Source of the DNA: Thinopyrum elongatum
Taxonomy: Eukaryota > Streptophyta > Magnoliopsida > Poales > Poaceae
Assembly: GCA_011799875.1 (NCBI GenBank)
Contig: CM022297.1
Span: forward strand, 536,813,711-536,877,710
Direction of reading: 5' to 3'
DNA length: 64,000 nt
Positions 22,821 through 34,762 of the stretch are shown in pieces (within the stretch, counting starts at the first letter, position 1; every line of letters begins with the position of its first letter). The position numbers and the translations under genes were made by a program. Below the pieces are notes generated by a model, which saw nothing but the letters and a program-made list of their open reading frames with translations, ran no database searches and was not told the origin of the DNA.

Positions 22821-22904
22821 ATTACAACGCGACACCAATGACCATGCACGCCGCAGCATTGCTACAAACCGCAAGAACCCGCGCGCGCACGGGCTCTACG
22901 AACG

Positions 22905-23340
22905 CCGCAAACTCTGGCGCAATATGCTTCAACTCTAGATGAAAAAGCTTCAACAATAGATAGAGAACTTCAATCGGCATCACCCAACTAATGGAAGTTC
23001 CAACCGTTGATAGAAAAGCTTCAACGGTAGATGAAAAAAGCTTCAAACACATATGGAGAAAGCTTCAAACGGCACAGCGCAACCAAAAAAAGATGCAACC
23101 ATTGACAAAAAAAGCTTCAACCATAGATGAAGAAAGCTTCAATTATAGATAGAGAAAGCTTTCAATGGGTACCCGCAACCGAAAAACATTGACAGAAAAG
23201 CTTCAACCATAGATGAAAGAAGCTTCAACCATAGAGAGAGAAAGCTTTCAATCAGCACCGCGCAACCAAAAAAGATACAACCATTGACAGAAAAGATTCA
23301 ACCGTAGATGAAAAAAGCTTCAACCATAAACTGGCAGAAC
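22905..23340 (+). repeat. Minisatellite 'gcttcaaccatagatga'
   Basis: A basic unit of about 20-24 bp (agcttcaaccatagatgaaaa) occurs more than a dozen times. It alternates with a gcaaccaaaaaagatgcaacc spacer, giving a higher-order period of roughly 85-105 bp. It probably belongs to a DNA transposon, but the family is not recognised. Confidence 0.7.
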
Positions 23341-23830
23341 AAGTTGCGGCCGAGCCGGCTACGAACAAGACGGCATGGACCTACATGCGACGACGACGAC
23401 GGTAGCGAGCATTGCAGCGAGCTGCAAGGACAGCTGAGGCATTCGCCGGTGCTGCGACCGGGGACACGGTGCTCCCACGCGAGCGGCGATGCAACCGGCA
23501 ACGAGGACCGCTGCTACGCGACGCCAGTAGATGCTACTAATCTTCGACGCCACTGGTGCAAGTGGCGCTCGCCAATGAGCCAGGGGCGGCGCTGCTGCCG
23601 AGTAACGTCGGCCGGGGGCCCGATTTCTTCTCGCGGAGGTTTTTTTTCTAACGGCAAGCACGTGCGCTGGATGCATAAGAGGAGTGTGCAGTTTGGAGAA
23701 GATGCGTTTTTGTGGGGGTTAACTGACGGATCCAACGTCCGACATCAATCTAATCCTAGGGCCCATAAGCGACCGGCCGAACCTCCAGCCGGTCTGCCGC
23801 CGCCTATTAGTCGCCAATAGTTAATCTAAT
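23341..23830. other. GC-rich unassigned segment
   Basis: Open frames on both strands are long but low-complexity (Arg/Pro/Ala-rich) and show no domain. The block follows the minisatellite without a gap and may be part of the same unidentified element. It ends in a ctaatcctgggattag palindrome near 23827. Confidence 0.4.
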
Positions 23831-24103
23831 CCTGGGATTAGAATAGTGCTACTCTCTATATATATATATACGTTTTTTAGCAAAAAAAAGTATTTTTTTA
23901 GTCTGCAAACAAAAAGTATATATACATGCACTAGATGATAAAATAAATTGGGCCTGTGTATATGGATATCCGATAGTGGGATGGGAGAGGCATCATCGGA
24001 TTGTTTTGGGTTAAGAAAATGGGCCTGTGTTGCCTATCCAGACGACTATTCGGTTATTTTTTTTATCAAAGCTGGCCGTTTGCCTCATAAAAAAAGGACG
24101 CGT
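23831..24103. other. AT-rich boundary region before the MULE
   Basis: Starts with a (TA)n run at 23858-23871, then unremarkable sequence. The left end of the MULE probably lies here or shortly after. No terminal inverted repeat could be matched to the right side. Confidence 0.4.
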
Positions 24104-24129
24104 CTAGGGAGCAGCCGGCTGCTCCCTAG
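24104..24129. repeat. 26-bp perfect palindrome
   Basis: The 13-bp arm ctagggagcagcc is followed directly by its reverse complement. It lies near the probable left end of the MULE. Confidence 0.85.
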
Positions 24130-26075
24130 CGTTCCCTGGCGCCTCCCTAAAAATGCAAGTTTCTGTCCCCCTGTCTCAAAAAAGGAATACTGGTCCAGCC
24201 CCTCTCCCCACGATCCCCACCTTGTCCCCCCATCCCGTTCACGTGATTTGGCACGCCAGCCCCCACCCCACACCATCCCTCGGCCCCCGCTCAGGCGCCA
24301 GCCAAAGCCTTCCTCATCGAGGCGCTCCTCCCCATCTTCTTCTCCCCCAAGCAAGAAAGGGCAAAGATCCTCCTTCCCAGATCCAAGAGCTTCACAAGGC
24401 CAGCAATGGTGGCACACAGGCTGTGGATCTAAGCAAAAAGAAGAAGAAAGAAACACTAGTAGAAAGAAGCAGATTCGCAGGGGTAAGTCACCAGATTTGC
24501 TCACCTTTCCCCCCTCTTTTGCCCTCATCACATCCTTCAAATTGGCTTTTCATGATCCATATTGCCTTTGATTTTGCTGCAATTCTGTTTCCCTAAGCAT
24601 GTGCTGATAGTATTGCTGGGGAAAAAATGATACCTTAAGCAAAAATCCTGATTGAACAAAAACAGTGCGTATAAGAGGATGAAAATAGTCCTATCATGCT
24701 CTGTTTACAATTACAATTATGTTACTTGCTTATGAAATTGTTCTTGGCAAATTACACATTCTGATTGAGCAAAAACAGTGCTAACATGAAGCAACTAAGT
24801 ATATGATATACACACAAACTTTTGTAACTTATGACATGGCAAAACATGAACCTTTTTGTACCTTATAAGAGGATGACCAGTGAGCTCAGTATAGAAAAGA
24901 AGGGCAAAAAACAAGGCTTTCTCCTAGCAGATCGTTTGCTATATGTGGAGCAAAACAATGGCTGATGGGAGCAACTTGCATTATAAGATTAAGCAAAAAC
25001 ATAATATTGTGTAAGCAACTCCTGAAGAAGCTACAAAAACATTCCTCTTGGGCATTTGTTTCCATTGTTCTTTGGTTCAAACATTGAAAATATGAGAAGA
25101 ATATAATTAAAGGACAAGTAAATGTGCAACTAAAAAACAATAGAGACTGTTGCGCAGTTTAATTTACCTTGATTATAGGATATCCTTCAGCATGATCCAA
25201 AAAAATGTTGGAAAGTTGCCAAGAGACTGTGCAAATTTACTGGAATTTCATCCTGCAAGAAAGAAAGGACAAAGAAAAGTCCTGTACCAACAACTATCTC
25301 AGCTGCAAACGTTACTTCAACCAATTGTGCAAAATGGAAACCACATTGAACATAGTGAACATAGCCAAAACACACAAGTTTGCTGCTAGTACAATAATGT
25401 TGAAAACATAGGTACTGAATATAAAAGGCAATGTTGCCCATAACTGCTAACTTAAGTTTTTTCTAAGACAAAACACGCTCTATTCTCTCTGATTTTGGTG
25501 TGAATTCCATTCTCAAGACACTTCGAAGTAGCACTTCTATGGCAGGAGTCTTGCTTCACCAAATCAATGTTGCCTGCGTTTAAGAAAAACAAATAAGAAA
25601 ATATATTATGATACACAAAAAACAAAGCTATGCTATATGTTCAAAATGTTTCATTGGTAAAAAAAATCCATGGATGCTATCTGGTGATTAGGCAATTCCT
25701 GTGTAGACATAGTTTTGCATGGATTTCTCACCTTCCATGAATTTTGCAGTTCCTCATCCATAAAACTACTTGTGAAAAATGATCACATTAGTTCCTTAAT
25801 TCTTTATTTTTGTTTAAGGATTTCCTGAATAACTTGCCTGACATATATAGTTTGACTTGCCTGGTTATGTGGTTTGGATTGCCTGATAGTGTACTTTGAA
25901 CTATCTGGTTACGTTCAAATGTTTCCTTAAAAACAAAATGAATGCTATCTTCTGATTATGGTGTGCTTGGGTGGCTGTGTTATTGGCTTGCCTATATTTA
26001 CTGTGCTACTTGCTTGCACCATTAAGCTGACTTGCTTTACCTTTTTTCATGTTGAAAAAAAGGAACAGGTTGAAA
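24130..26075 (+). other. MULE 5' non-coding region and likely first intron
   Basis: A C-rich leader (24150-24480) ends at a strong donor-like site, gcagGGGTAAGTC, near 24480. It is followed by about 1.6 kb of AT-rich, TTGCCT-bearing sequence up to the transposase ATG. This fits a 5' UTR exon plus intron. The open frames at 23948-24596 are low-complexity. Confidence 0.5.
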
Positions 26076-27341
26076 ATGATTGACCTGAATGAGGAACCAG
26101 ATGAAAATAATGGTGATCCTACGTACTGTACACAACATGCTGCTGGAAATGCAGAATTTGTGGCGGAATCACCTAATACCCCTATCGTGCAAAAGGTCGG
26201 TGTCACAGCCCAAGGAGCCGTATGTGGGCATGACGTTTGACACTTTCGAAGATGCCAAGGAACACTACAATACATATTCCTTGCAGATGGGTTTTTCGGT
26301 CAAAATGAATACTTCAAGGAAGGATATGAAAACTGGGGAGTTGATAAAACAACAGTTTGTTTGCAACAAGTTTCGAAAGCCTGATGTCGATGATGCAGGG
26401 GCAGAAAAGATACCTGTGCTAGATGACATTGTTGAGCAAACAAAAGATGATGATGAAGATGAGGATATTGTCTTTCTTGATGATGATGGTAAAGCCAAAA
26501 AGAGGAGCAAGAAATGAAAAAGAGTTAAAATTGTGCAAACTGGTTGCAAAGCTAAGATGGTTGTGAAGCTAATAGATGGCAGATGGGAGGTGATCTACTT
26601 TGTTGGCGAGCACAACCATCCGTTGGTTTACAAGCCATGTTTGACTAAGTATTTGCGATCACACCAAGGGATCCCACCAGAAGAAAGGGCCTTCCTTACT
26701 CATCTTCATAACTGCAAATTGACTACAGGTTTTAAACTACATCCCCCTCCACCCCCCCACCTTCTAACTTTAACAACCTGGACATGCCTACTGATTGTGT
26801 GTTTCTTGCCCCATCAACATCTGGCTGATTTGCTTGAAACATGTGACTGGTTTGCTTTAAACATATGCCTTAGTTGCTTGATAATGCCATTAAATTGCCT
26901 AATGTTTACCTATTTGTTGCCTAGTTTTTTTAATCTATAAAACAAATTTGATGTTGACTCTAAACTTGCCTATGATTAGTCTCTTTATATCTAAAATGTA
27001 CGATAATACTTGTTTCTGGATGTGCTCAACTTGCCTATGAATTGAAATTTTTGTTGCTCACTAATGCATAGTTAAAAAGTAGATTACCCCCCTGGTTTGT
27101 TTTGTGTAGTTTGCTCATGTGTTGCCTCTTGCATTCTGTCGTAGTTGCTTGTATAGCTTCATGAATTGCCTGAGCTTTGCATTTGAGTTGCCTTGCTTTA
27201 AAAAGAAAAGAAACTATTTTTTATACTGTTTTTTTGTAAAAAAAAGGATTGACCACCATTGTGACTTCATGCCGACAGGTTGTATGATGCACATCATGTC
27301 AGATTTCTATGGGTCAGAACTCATTGTCCCTTATACCACTA

Positions 27342-27349
27342 AGCACATT
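27342..27349 (+). repeat. Left target site duplication AGCACATT
   Basis: Identical 8-mer at 32388-32395, the hallmark length for hAT insertions. Confidence 0.95.
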
Positions 27350-27367
27350 CAATGTTCAAGAAATCGG
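27350..27367 (+). repeat. hAT left terminal inverted repeat
   Basis: The 18-bp terminus pairs with 32370-32387, with two mismatches (positions 3 and 14). Confidence 0.9.
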
Positions 27368-27403
27368 TAACTGGTAGCTGCTCGGTCGGGTTGGGAGTAG
27401 CGA

Positions 27404-27455
27404 TTAATCGGTGAATCGGCCTATTAACTGGATTAATCGGTCGACCATTAATCGG
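27404..27455 (+). repeat. hAT left subterminal motifs (TTAATCGG x3)
   Basis: Copies at 27404, 27433 and 27448. Clustered subterminal motifs are where hAT transposases usually bind. Confidence 0.7.
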
Positions 27456-28093
27456 TAGATTAATTAGGGAATGGACAACATATATCTTGTTTTTTATGTA
27501 CTCTACAATACTCGCATGTTATCCCAACTATGGAATATACCAAAATATGCTACTATAGGCATATAAAAAGCATAAATACGAGGAAAAATTGTTAATCCTA
27601 ATGCATCCAAACCAAAATAATGTCAAAATTCGAAATTAATAGTTTAAACATTAAATTGTCAACATACATCCACACAGTATCAGGATATCAACACAATATG
27701 CAATTCAAATATCCAATATGTCATGAACTCAAGATAAATGGCAGCCATACAAATGGAAATAGGGAATACCAAATAAATGGCAGCAACACAATATACAGAC
27801 ACACATGTCAAAGATAAATAAATGGCAGCCACACATGTCAAAGATAAATAAATGGCTGCCACACAAATACGGAAGATCGAATAATTCATAACAAGGTTCA
27901 CAACACAAATAGGCAAGGTGCAAATAGGTAATAATGTTCACATAAGTTCAGCCACACAAATATAGGTAAAAAGCTGAAGGTTCAGCCACACAAATAGATA
28001 TAGGTAGCAAGGTAACAAGGTTCAGCAACGGAAATAGAAGCAAAATAAGGTCTTGTGCAATAATAAAGATCTTATAAGTTGGTGACAAATGGC
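27456..28093 (-). other. hAT 3' non-coding region with short tandem repeats
   Basis: Three to four copies of 'agataaataaatggcagccacaca' lie at about 27735-27865. Beyond that it is AT-rich and non-coding. Confidence 0.6.
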
Positions 28094-31000
28094 TCAAGGC
28101 TGCGGGGGGTCCTCCTCATCATCGTCGTCTTTGGTTGCCATCACCCCATCATCATCGGACTCATAATCAATCCCATCATCCTCTATCTCATGATCTGATT
28201 CATAATCATCATCCTCAACGAATTCTTCAACTTCATGGAGTTCTCTAACTCTTGCACTTCTACGAAGCTCCACAGGTTCGCTTGCCCCCATTGCTTCATC
28301 AATGATGTTGTATGGCATGCCTGTAGTGGGATCAATCTCCTCATCGATATATGCATCTTCACATATCCAATCTTGAGCTCGTGAAGCATCTTCACCAAGA
28401 AGAACATCACTAGAAGAGGATAACTTCTTTCTTTTATCAATCATCCTTCCATTGAATTGGATATAAACTAGATTGTCCCTACGGGCCACATCTAGTTTAT
28501 TTCTCCTCTTTGCATCTACCTACAAAAGTGCAAATGGACACCTAGTTAAAAAATAGCGAGAAGTAAGAATATTCAGATTTGAACAATTGATTGATACTTG
28601 AGAGTGACTAAAAGTCTAAGAGTTACCATTTCAAATGTGCTCCAATTTCTTTCACATCCGGATGAACTTGTGGTCAAGTTAAGTATCCTTATGGCCATGT
28701 GTTGCAACGTAGGAGTTTGTAATCCATAAGTTGACCACCAATCAGCTACAATTTGACAAAAGTGAAATAATATGCAATCAACCTATATAATTTCAGAAAT
28801 GCAATAGTAAGTTTTTTGCTTTGAGAACAAGCTTACCGGCATCAAAATTGTCATTGCTAATTGCTTTCATGGCAACCACCTTCCCAAACATACCCTCTTT
28901 CTTTTTAAACTTGGTGAAGTCAATGTTCAGCACCTTATTTTGCTTGATGTCATCATCATAATAAAAAGTATCCATGACTTCCATAAGTGCAGCTACTACC
29001 TCTACATCCGTAAAGATGCTCGGGTCTGCATAACTATATTTCGGATTCAAGATGTATGCTGCCATGTGCAATGGAGAATCCAGCCTACCACTCATCTTGC
29101 TATCCATGGCATTAGTGATCAGTAAATAGTCTTTTTCTGAATTTTCAACAGCAGCCTTGATTTCCTTTTTTGCACTTATTATTTCTCCATACATAGATGC
29201 CATAGATGGACCATCACTATCTGCCAACCGAAGAACCTTCACTAGTGGCTCGAAAACCTTGCAAGGTAACATAGAAATGATAAAATGAGTCACACAAGTA
29301 TGAGCAAACAGCCCCAACATTAGAATGTACAAGTTACAACTAAAAATTAGAAGTAGGAGTGTAGGAATACTTGACTAGATGCAAACAACCCCAACATAGA
29401 AATAAATAGATGCAAACAACCTCAACATATGAATAGATGCAAAGTAACCCAATAAGCATACCTTGATGCAAAGAGAGACATTTTTCCAAAAGCCCCTACT
29501 CATTATTGTGGCATGAGCCAACTTTCCTTTCACCATTTTTGTGTGCTTGCATGCTTCCCATTCATCACTACAAACCATTGCTCTTAGTTCCTTCCTTTTA
29601 GAAACCAAACTTTGCAAGGTAAGAAAGGCCGAAGCAAATCGTGTCACCCCCTGTCTAACAATGTCTCTTTTCTTGGTGAAAGACCTCATCAAGGACAGTG
29701 TTTTATGATGTGCATAAAGAAAAATTGTCATTTGCTTGGCTTTAGTGATGGTAGGACCAAATTGCTTTAGCATCGCAATTGCTTCTACCATCAAGCTGAG
29801 GGTGTGAGTTGCACATGAGGTCCAAAAGATTTTTGGCCATTTTCCTTTGAGCATATCCTTTGCCCCCATGTTATTTGAAGCATTGTCCGTGATCACTTGC
29901 ACAACATTTTCAGCACCTACAAGATGAAAAATCTCAAAATCAGCACCTACAACATTATGGAAGCAAAGTTAAGAGTTCAAGAATCATACCAATTTTCTCA
30001 ATGCACCCAACTACATAATTGAAGATGTATAGACTTGTGTGTGCATCAGCCGATGCCTCCTTTGATTCAAGAAAGGCAGTCCCTAACCTGCAATGCACGC
30101 ATAAATTCATAATACTTCTTCTTTTCTTGTCGGTCCAAGCATCGGTCATGATAGAGCAGCCGGTTTCCACCCTCTCAAGCTCATGTGGCTTCATCAAATC
30201 CTTAGTTCTTTCCACTTCTTGCAGCAACATCTTCTCTCGGATCATATATTGTGAAGGTGGCTTCCAATTAGGACCAAACCGACCAAGGGCTTCACAAAAC
30301 TGCTTGAAGTCATCATCATTGACAGCATTGAAAGGAATATTTTTTTTGTACATCCATCTAGCCAAATATTGGCCTACTCTGTAAGCTCTCTCTTTGTCAA
30401 TTGCATCATTTATGTTCTGTTGGAACTTCTTCAATGGGATCGCAGGATCAATTGGCATCACATATTTATCCATAGGCCCTGCCTTGCGAGGTTCACCTTC
30501 TCCAATTGCAGCAAGCTCTTCCTCATTATTGTCATTGTCGTCAACTTGAATGACAACCTCAGTCCGTACTTCTTCATCATGTTTTTGCTTCAGCTTCTTC
30601 TTCTTTTGTGGTGCCTCATAAGCATCTCTACACCTTTTCTGCTGATCTGGTGTGGCTACATTGCAACTTGTCACTTGTCCCTTTACTTGCCCAATATGTT
30701 GCTTCATCCTATTGACCCCTCCACCCATCTCCTTTCCACACAACTTACACTTCACTCGCTGTAAATCTAGAGGATCGATCAAGGTTGCAAACTCCCACCC
30801 CATGTCATCTGAATTCCTTTTGAGAGTTTGAGAACTTGCAGCGGTAGAAGCAGCCACAGACCCCTTCAAATATATTCAATGAGGAAACATAATAAGTATC
30901 AATCCATGTTAAACATAATAAGTATGTATCGATGTAAAATCGGTGCAAACATAATAAATTAATAAGTATGTGTGTATCAATGTTCAACTAGAGCAAACAT

Positions 31001-31882
31001 AGTAAGTATGTATCACCTTTCAACATAAGCAAACATATTAAGTATCAATCAATGTTCAACAGGAGCGAACATAATAAATTAATAAGGATCAATCAATGTT
31101 CAGCGGTAGAAGCAGGCGTAGTCCCCTTCAAATATATTCAATGAGCAAACATAAGAAGCAACCGTAGAAGTAGAAAAAAGAAACAAGTTGTTCTGCTTGG
31201 AGTACTTGCTGCAACAACAGCAGCCAGCAAGCACAGCGTGCACTCCAAGCACAACAAGCAGACAGCAACATGCCATCATCTATAGCAGATGTTCACAATA
31301 AAATTTACTGTAGTGTAGCATCAAAATTCATAGTGTTGTATAGTATACATTTCTTTTGTATAAATAAATAAAAGAAAAGAAAACATGATTTATACTAGAG
31401 TTTATACTACTGTACTCATGTGGAGTTCAGTTCACACACAAGTGGTTCCAGCCAAAGTCAACATCCAACATGGAGATTTTGCTGTTCTAAAATCAAAGGA
31501 AAAAAATAGTACAGAGACGTTCCGTCGAAGATCAAATCGACCCATCGCGGCGAGCTAGCGCAAGCCAGTTTCTCATACGTGTACGAAGATGTGTGTACTG
31601 CTTGCTACTGTTCATCAATTAAGCTACCTGTGTGCTTGCTACTGTTCATAGATTAACCTACTTGCGTGCTTGCTTGTCCAGCTAGCTTGCACGTACGCGT
31701 TCAAGGGTTGGTGATTTGATCTAGCATTTTAGAAGCCAATATCTACATATCTAATCTACAAATCTGTAATCTACTCCATGGATACATCTATATTCTATAA
31801 AATTTACTAATCTACGATGCTAGATTATCTAGCGTGTGAGAGAGGAAGAAGAGGGTACTACCTTGCTATTTGGGGATGCCAT
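28094..31882 (-). CDS. hAT transposase (BED finger, DUF659, hAT dimerisation), 771 aa
   Basis: Six exons with GT/AG ends: 31882-31862, 30863-29990, 29916-29462, 29257-28837, 28745-28627 and 28519-28094. They total 2316 nt, exactly 772 codons with the stop, and all junctions keep frame. The first exon is tiny (MASPNSK). Exon 2 has a BED-type zinc finger (CKLCGKEMGGGVNRMKQH), an acidic linker and the DUF659 start (MTDAWTDKKRRSIMN). Exon 3 has ITDNASNNMGAKD and THTLSLMVEAI. Exon 5 carries the dimerisation signature SGCERNWSTFE. The C-terminus is very acidic and includes the terminal tail. It would cut and paste its own element in the nucleus. Expression is unknown. Confidence 0.87.
30838..31155 (-). 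repeat. Duplicated segment and aaacataataagtat repeats in hAT intron 1
   Basis: A segment 'gtccccttcaaatatattcaatgag.aaacata' occurs at the exon 2 boundary (about 30860) and again at about 31125. About eight degenerate aaacataataagtat units lie between. The duplication copied the 3' splice-site region. Confidence 0.6.
31156..31861 (-). other. hAT intron 1, remaining part
   Basis: Non-coding and AT-rich. Includes two copies of cttgctactgttcat near 31600-31645. No other feature seen. Confidence 0.5.
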
Positions 31883-32233
31883 GGAGGAATAGCTAGGAGA
31901 TTAGCCGCCAAGACGAGATGGGCAGTAACAGCCGGACCGGGTGATGACGAGCAGTCCACGGGAGAAGACAAGGGCACCGGAGACAGCTGATGCAGGGGAA
32001 GGGAGAGCAGGCAGGCGAGCGGCGGAGCTGCAGCCTGTAGCGGCAGAGCTGCTGGACAGGGCGCCGGCGAGGACCTGCTGCCGCCAGCCAGGCCGGGGCT
32101 AGATGAGAAAGAAGCGGGAGGGGCGGCAGGAGGCCAAAACCTAGCGATATAAGGAGCCGGAGGGGCTTCGAAGGGGTGGTCACGGGCCAAAAAGGCTGGG
32201 CTTTGCTTGCTACCAGTTAACGGGCCAAGGCGA
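31883..32233 (-). promoter_or_regulatory. hAT promoter and 5' UTR
   Basis: GC-rich minus-strand leader upstream of the transposase ATG. Apparent Pro/Ser/Leu-rich open frames here are composition effects. No clear TATA box is visible. Confidence 0.4.
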
Positions 32234-32281
32234 TTAATCGGTCTGACACCAATTAATCGGTCTGACAGGCCCGTTAATCGG
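32234..32281 (+). repeat. hAT right subterminal motifs (TTAATCGG x3)
   Basis: Copies at 32234, 32253 and 32274, in the same orientation as those at the left end, plus related gttaac variants closer to the terminus. Confidence 0.7.
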
Positions 32282-32369
32282 CTTGGGCAGTTAACACAAC
32301 GAATAGTCACTATTCGAATCGGTCACCCAGTGAGTAGCGATTAACTGGCCCGTTAACTGATTTATCTGC

Positions 32370-32387
32370 CGAATTCTTGAACAGTGA
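32370..32387 (+). repeat. hAT right terminal inverted repeat
   Basis: Reverse complement cactgttcaagaattcgg pairs with the left end. Confidence 0.9.
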
Positions 32388-32395
32388 GCACATTA
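32388..32395 (+). repeat. Right target site duplication AGCACATT
   Basis: Second copy of 27342-27349. The MULE transposase exon continues from here. Confidence 0.95.
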
Positions 32396-34762
32396 CGAAC
32401 CTCAAGACGGTCTTGAACAAGGATGCTACAAGAGAAGGGGATATGATCGAGACAGTTGCTTTCTTTAAAGATCAGCAAAAAGAGGATCCAGATTTTTTTT
32501 ACAAGATAAAATATGATGAGGAAGACAGGGTTGAGAATATTTTCTGGGTCGATGGTGCAGCAAGGAAGGCCTACGTGGAATCTTATCATGATTGCATCTC
32601 CTTTGACACAACGTACATGACTAACATGTACAACATGCCCTTTGCACCATTCATTGGGATTAACAGGCATGGGCAATCATTCATGTTGGGCTGTGGTTTT
32701 GTTAGGCAAGAGTTGGCGTCAAGCTTTGATTGGCTATTCCAGACCTTCCTTGAGGCAATGCATAATGTAGCACCCACCAACATCATAACTGATCGCAATG
32801 GCACAGTCAATTAAAAAGATCTTCCCTACAAGTGTGCACCGCTGTTGTCGCTGGCATATTATGAAAAAAGCACAAGAGAAGCTTGAAGCATTATTGGGAC
32901 GAAACCCTGGCTTGTCCAAAGATTTCAACAACTGTGTTGACTTTAGCTTGACGCCAGAGGAATTTGAGGCAGGGTGGTGTGAGCTGATGATGAAGTATGA
33001 GGCTATGACTGACTCCCACTTCGAGAATCTATACAAATACAGAGAAACATGGGTACCCTGTTACTTCAAGCACCAATTCTTCCCTTTCTTGCAGTCAACT
33101 CAATGCAGCGAGGGGTTCAACGCTGTCCTTAAGCGATATGTGAACCCCCACAAGTCCATTTTGAACTTCGTGAAGCAATATCAGAAAATCCAAACACACA
33201 TACTAGTCCGAGAGGGTTCAAAAGATTACAGGACAGGACATTTGCAGACTGAAATGTGGTCATCTTACCCAATAGAGAAGCAGGCGTATGGATCGTATAC
33301 TAGGGACTTGTATGAGAAGTTTCGTGATGAGTTCCAGTTGACTACGAGGTACAACGTGCGACCGCATGGTGAAAACTTGTATGAGGTTTACCCAAATCAA
33401 GAGTGGGTTGCTAAATATGGTTCTAGGGGCTATTTTTTCACGGTGGAAGCTAGTGCTGGAGACTACAGATGTGACTGCTGCAAGATTGAGAGGGACGGCA
33501 TGCTTTGCTGCCATATCTTGAAAGTTTTCAACCAACTTGGTGTTGATGAAATCCCAGCACAGTATATACTTAGAAGATGGACACCTTTGGCAACTTCCAA
33601 TCCACCCCCTGCTGTCGAAGAGCAACCCGATGAGATGCCACCACAGTCGAAGAAAGAACTCAGGCATGCAAATTTGATGATGGATTTTGGTAGTCTTGCT
33701 CGGGTTGCTAGTGCGTCAGATGCTGCGACGGATATTGTAAAGAAACATATGCGTGGTGCACGTCATGAAATCAAAAATCTCAACATGTCAAGGAAGAAGA
33801 AGCCGGCAGCACCGACAAGCGGGCCCACTGGTGGTCCTCCACCATCAGCTGGTGGTTCTGCGCCGCCACTGAGTAATACTCGGGCAACTAGTGGCCCTGC
33901 GGTGCGTCCTGAAGGACCTGCACAAGCCCCTTCTGGTCCTAGGCAGCAGCCACCTACTTCTACACCGCGGAGAAAAAACGCAGCAATGCTAGCTGGTAGC
34001 TCTATGAGTGAAGGTGGCCATCAACAAACAACGTTGAGGGTTGCACCGATGCACAGGGGGGCTGTACCACTACCCAGGGGCCCTCCAGTACAAAGCTGGT
34101 GGCCTGTACAGCAACTATCAGTATATGTGCCACTAAACAGTGGAGCTGCACCGCACCGTTTTGGGGGGTCAACAATGACAAGGCCTGCGCAAACAGTAAG
34201 AGGAGCTGCGCCATAGCTTTTGGGGGATGCGACACTAGCAAGCGGGCCTGCACCACCTCCTATGGGTCCTAGACCAGCAACCTGGCCTGCACCGCAACCT
34301 ATGGGGGCTATACAACCATCGCGGGGGCCTAACGTAGCAAACACAATGTATGTGACTAGTCCTGGCCTTGCACCATCGCCTGGAGCATCAGCAACAGTTG
34401 ATGGCGGGTATGGACAGTGTCCCAGTTCTTCAACTACGCAAGAAGAAAGTGGCAACGCACTTTTGTCTCCTATTGTGCAAGCTCCTGGTGGACATGCACA
34501 CCAGCCACTCAGTATTGCATCGCTACATGCAGCTGTTGCGGCCGCGCAAGGTACTTCAATGGTTGAACCATAGTTTGGAAGACCTACTACCACACCTGGC
34601 CCTGCAATTCCTAGAGACCCTCCAAAATCAACTACAAAAGGTAGGGCAAAGTAAAAAAGAATTCAGTCAGCACTTGAGCTGCATCCGAAGAGAAAGAACG
34701 AGTGCAGCTATTGTGGGTCTGTTAACCACAATGGTGCAAATTGCACCACCAGATTGGTGTGA

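Larger units (their letters stand above)
27350..32387 (-). mobile_element. Complete hAT transposon, 5.0 kb, apparently coding-intact
   Basis: It is bounded by 18-bp terminal inverted repeats (caatgttcaagaaatcgg and its partner, 16/18 matching) and a perfect 8-bp duplication. It carries one six-exon BED/DUF659/hAT-dimerisation transposase on the minus strand with no visible stop. Subterminal TTAATCGG motifs occur three times at each end. It sits in a MULE transposase exon, and the host reading frame joins cleanly across one duplication copy. The intact gene suggests a recent insertion. Confidence 0.93.
26076..34762 (+). pseudogene. FAR1/FHY3-type MULE transposase, split by a hAT element
   Basis: ATG at 26076 (MIDLNEEPDE). 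A FAR1 DNA-binding domain (26230-26720) includes TFEDAKEHYNTYS and GCKAKMV...GEHNHPLV. A 550-bp intron, 26729-27278, has GT/AG ends. The exon resumes with CMMHIMSDFYGSELIVPY and is cut by the hAT. It continues at 32396 with the MULE domain (SFDTTYMTNMY, IITD, CSEGFNAVLKRY), a SWIM finger (CDCCKIERDGMLCCH, ~33470), a long Pro/Gly/Ala linker (33780-34570) and an in-frame CCHC knuckle (CSYCGSVNHNGANC, 34703-34744). Breaks are a frameshift near 26204, TGA at 26515, a small deletion near 32795, and stops at 34214, 34571 and 34652. Confidence 0.85.

Noticed and set aside
23308..24596. Overlapping 105-207-codon frames
   Set aside because: Low-complexity GC-rich frames on both strands without domains; the right part is better explained as the MULE 5' UTR.
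32734..33667. Minus-strand frames across the MULE transposase
   Set aside because: Shadows of the plus-strand MULE and SWIM domains.
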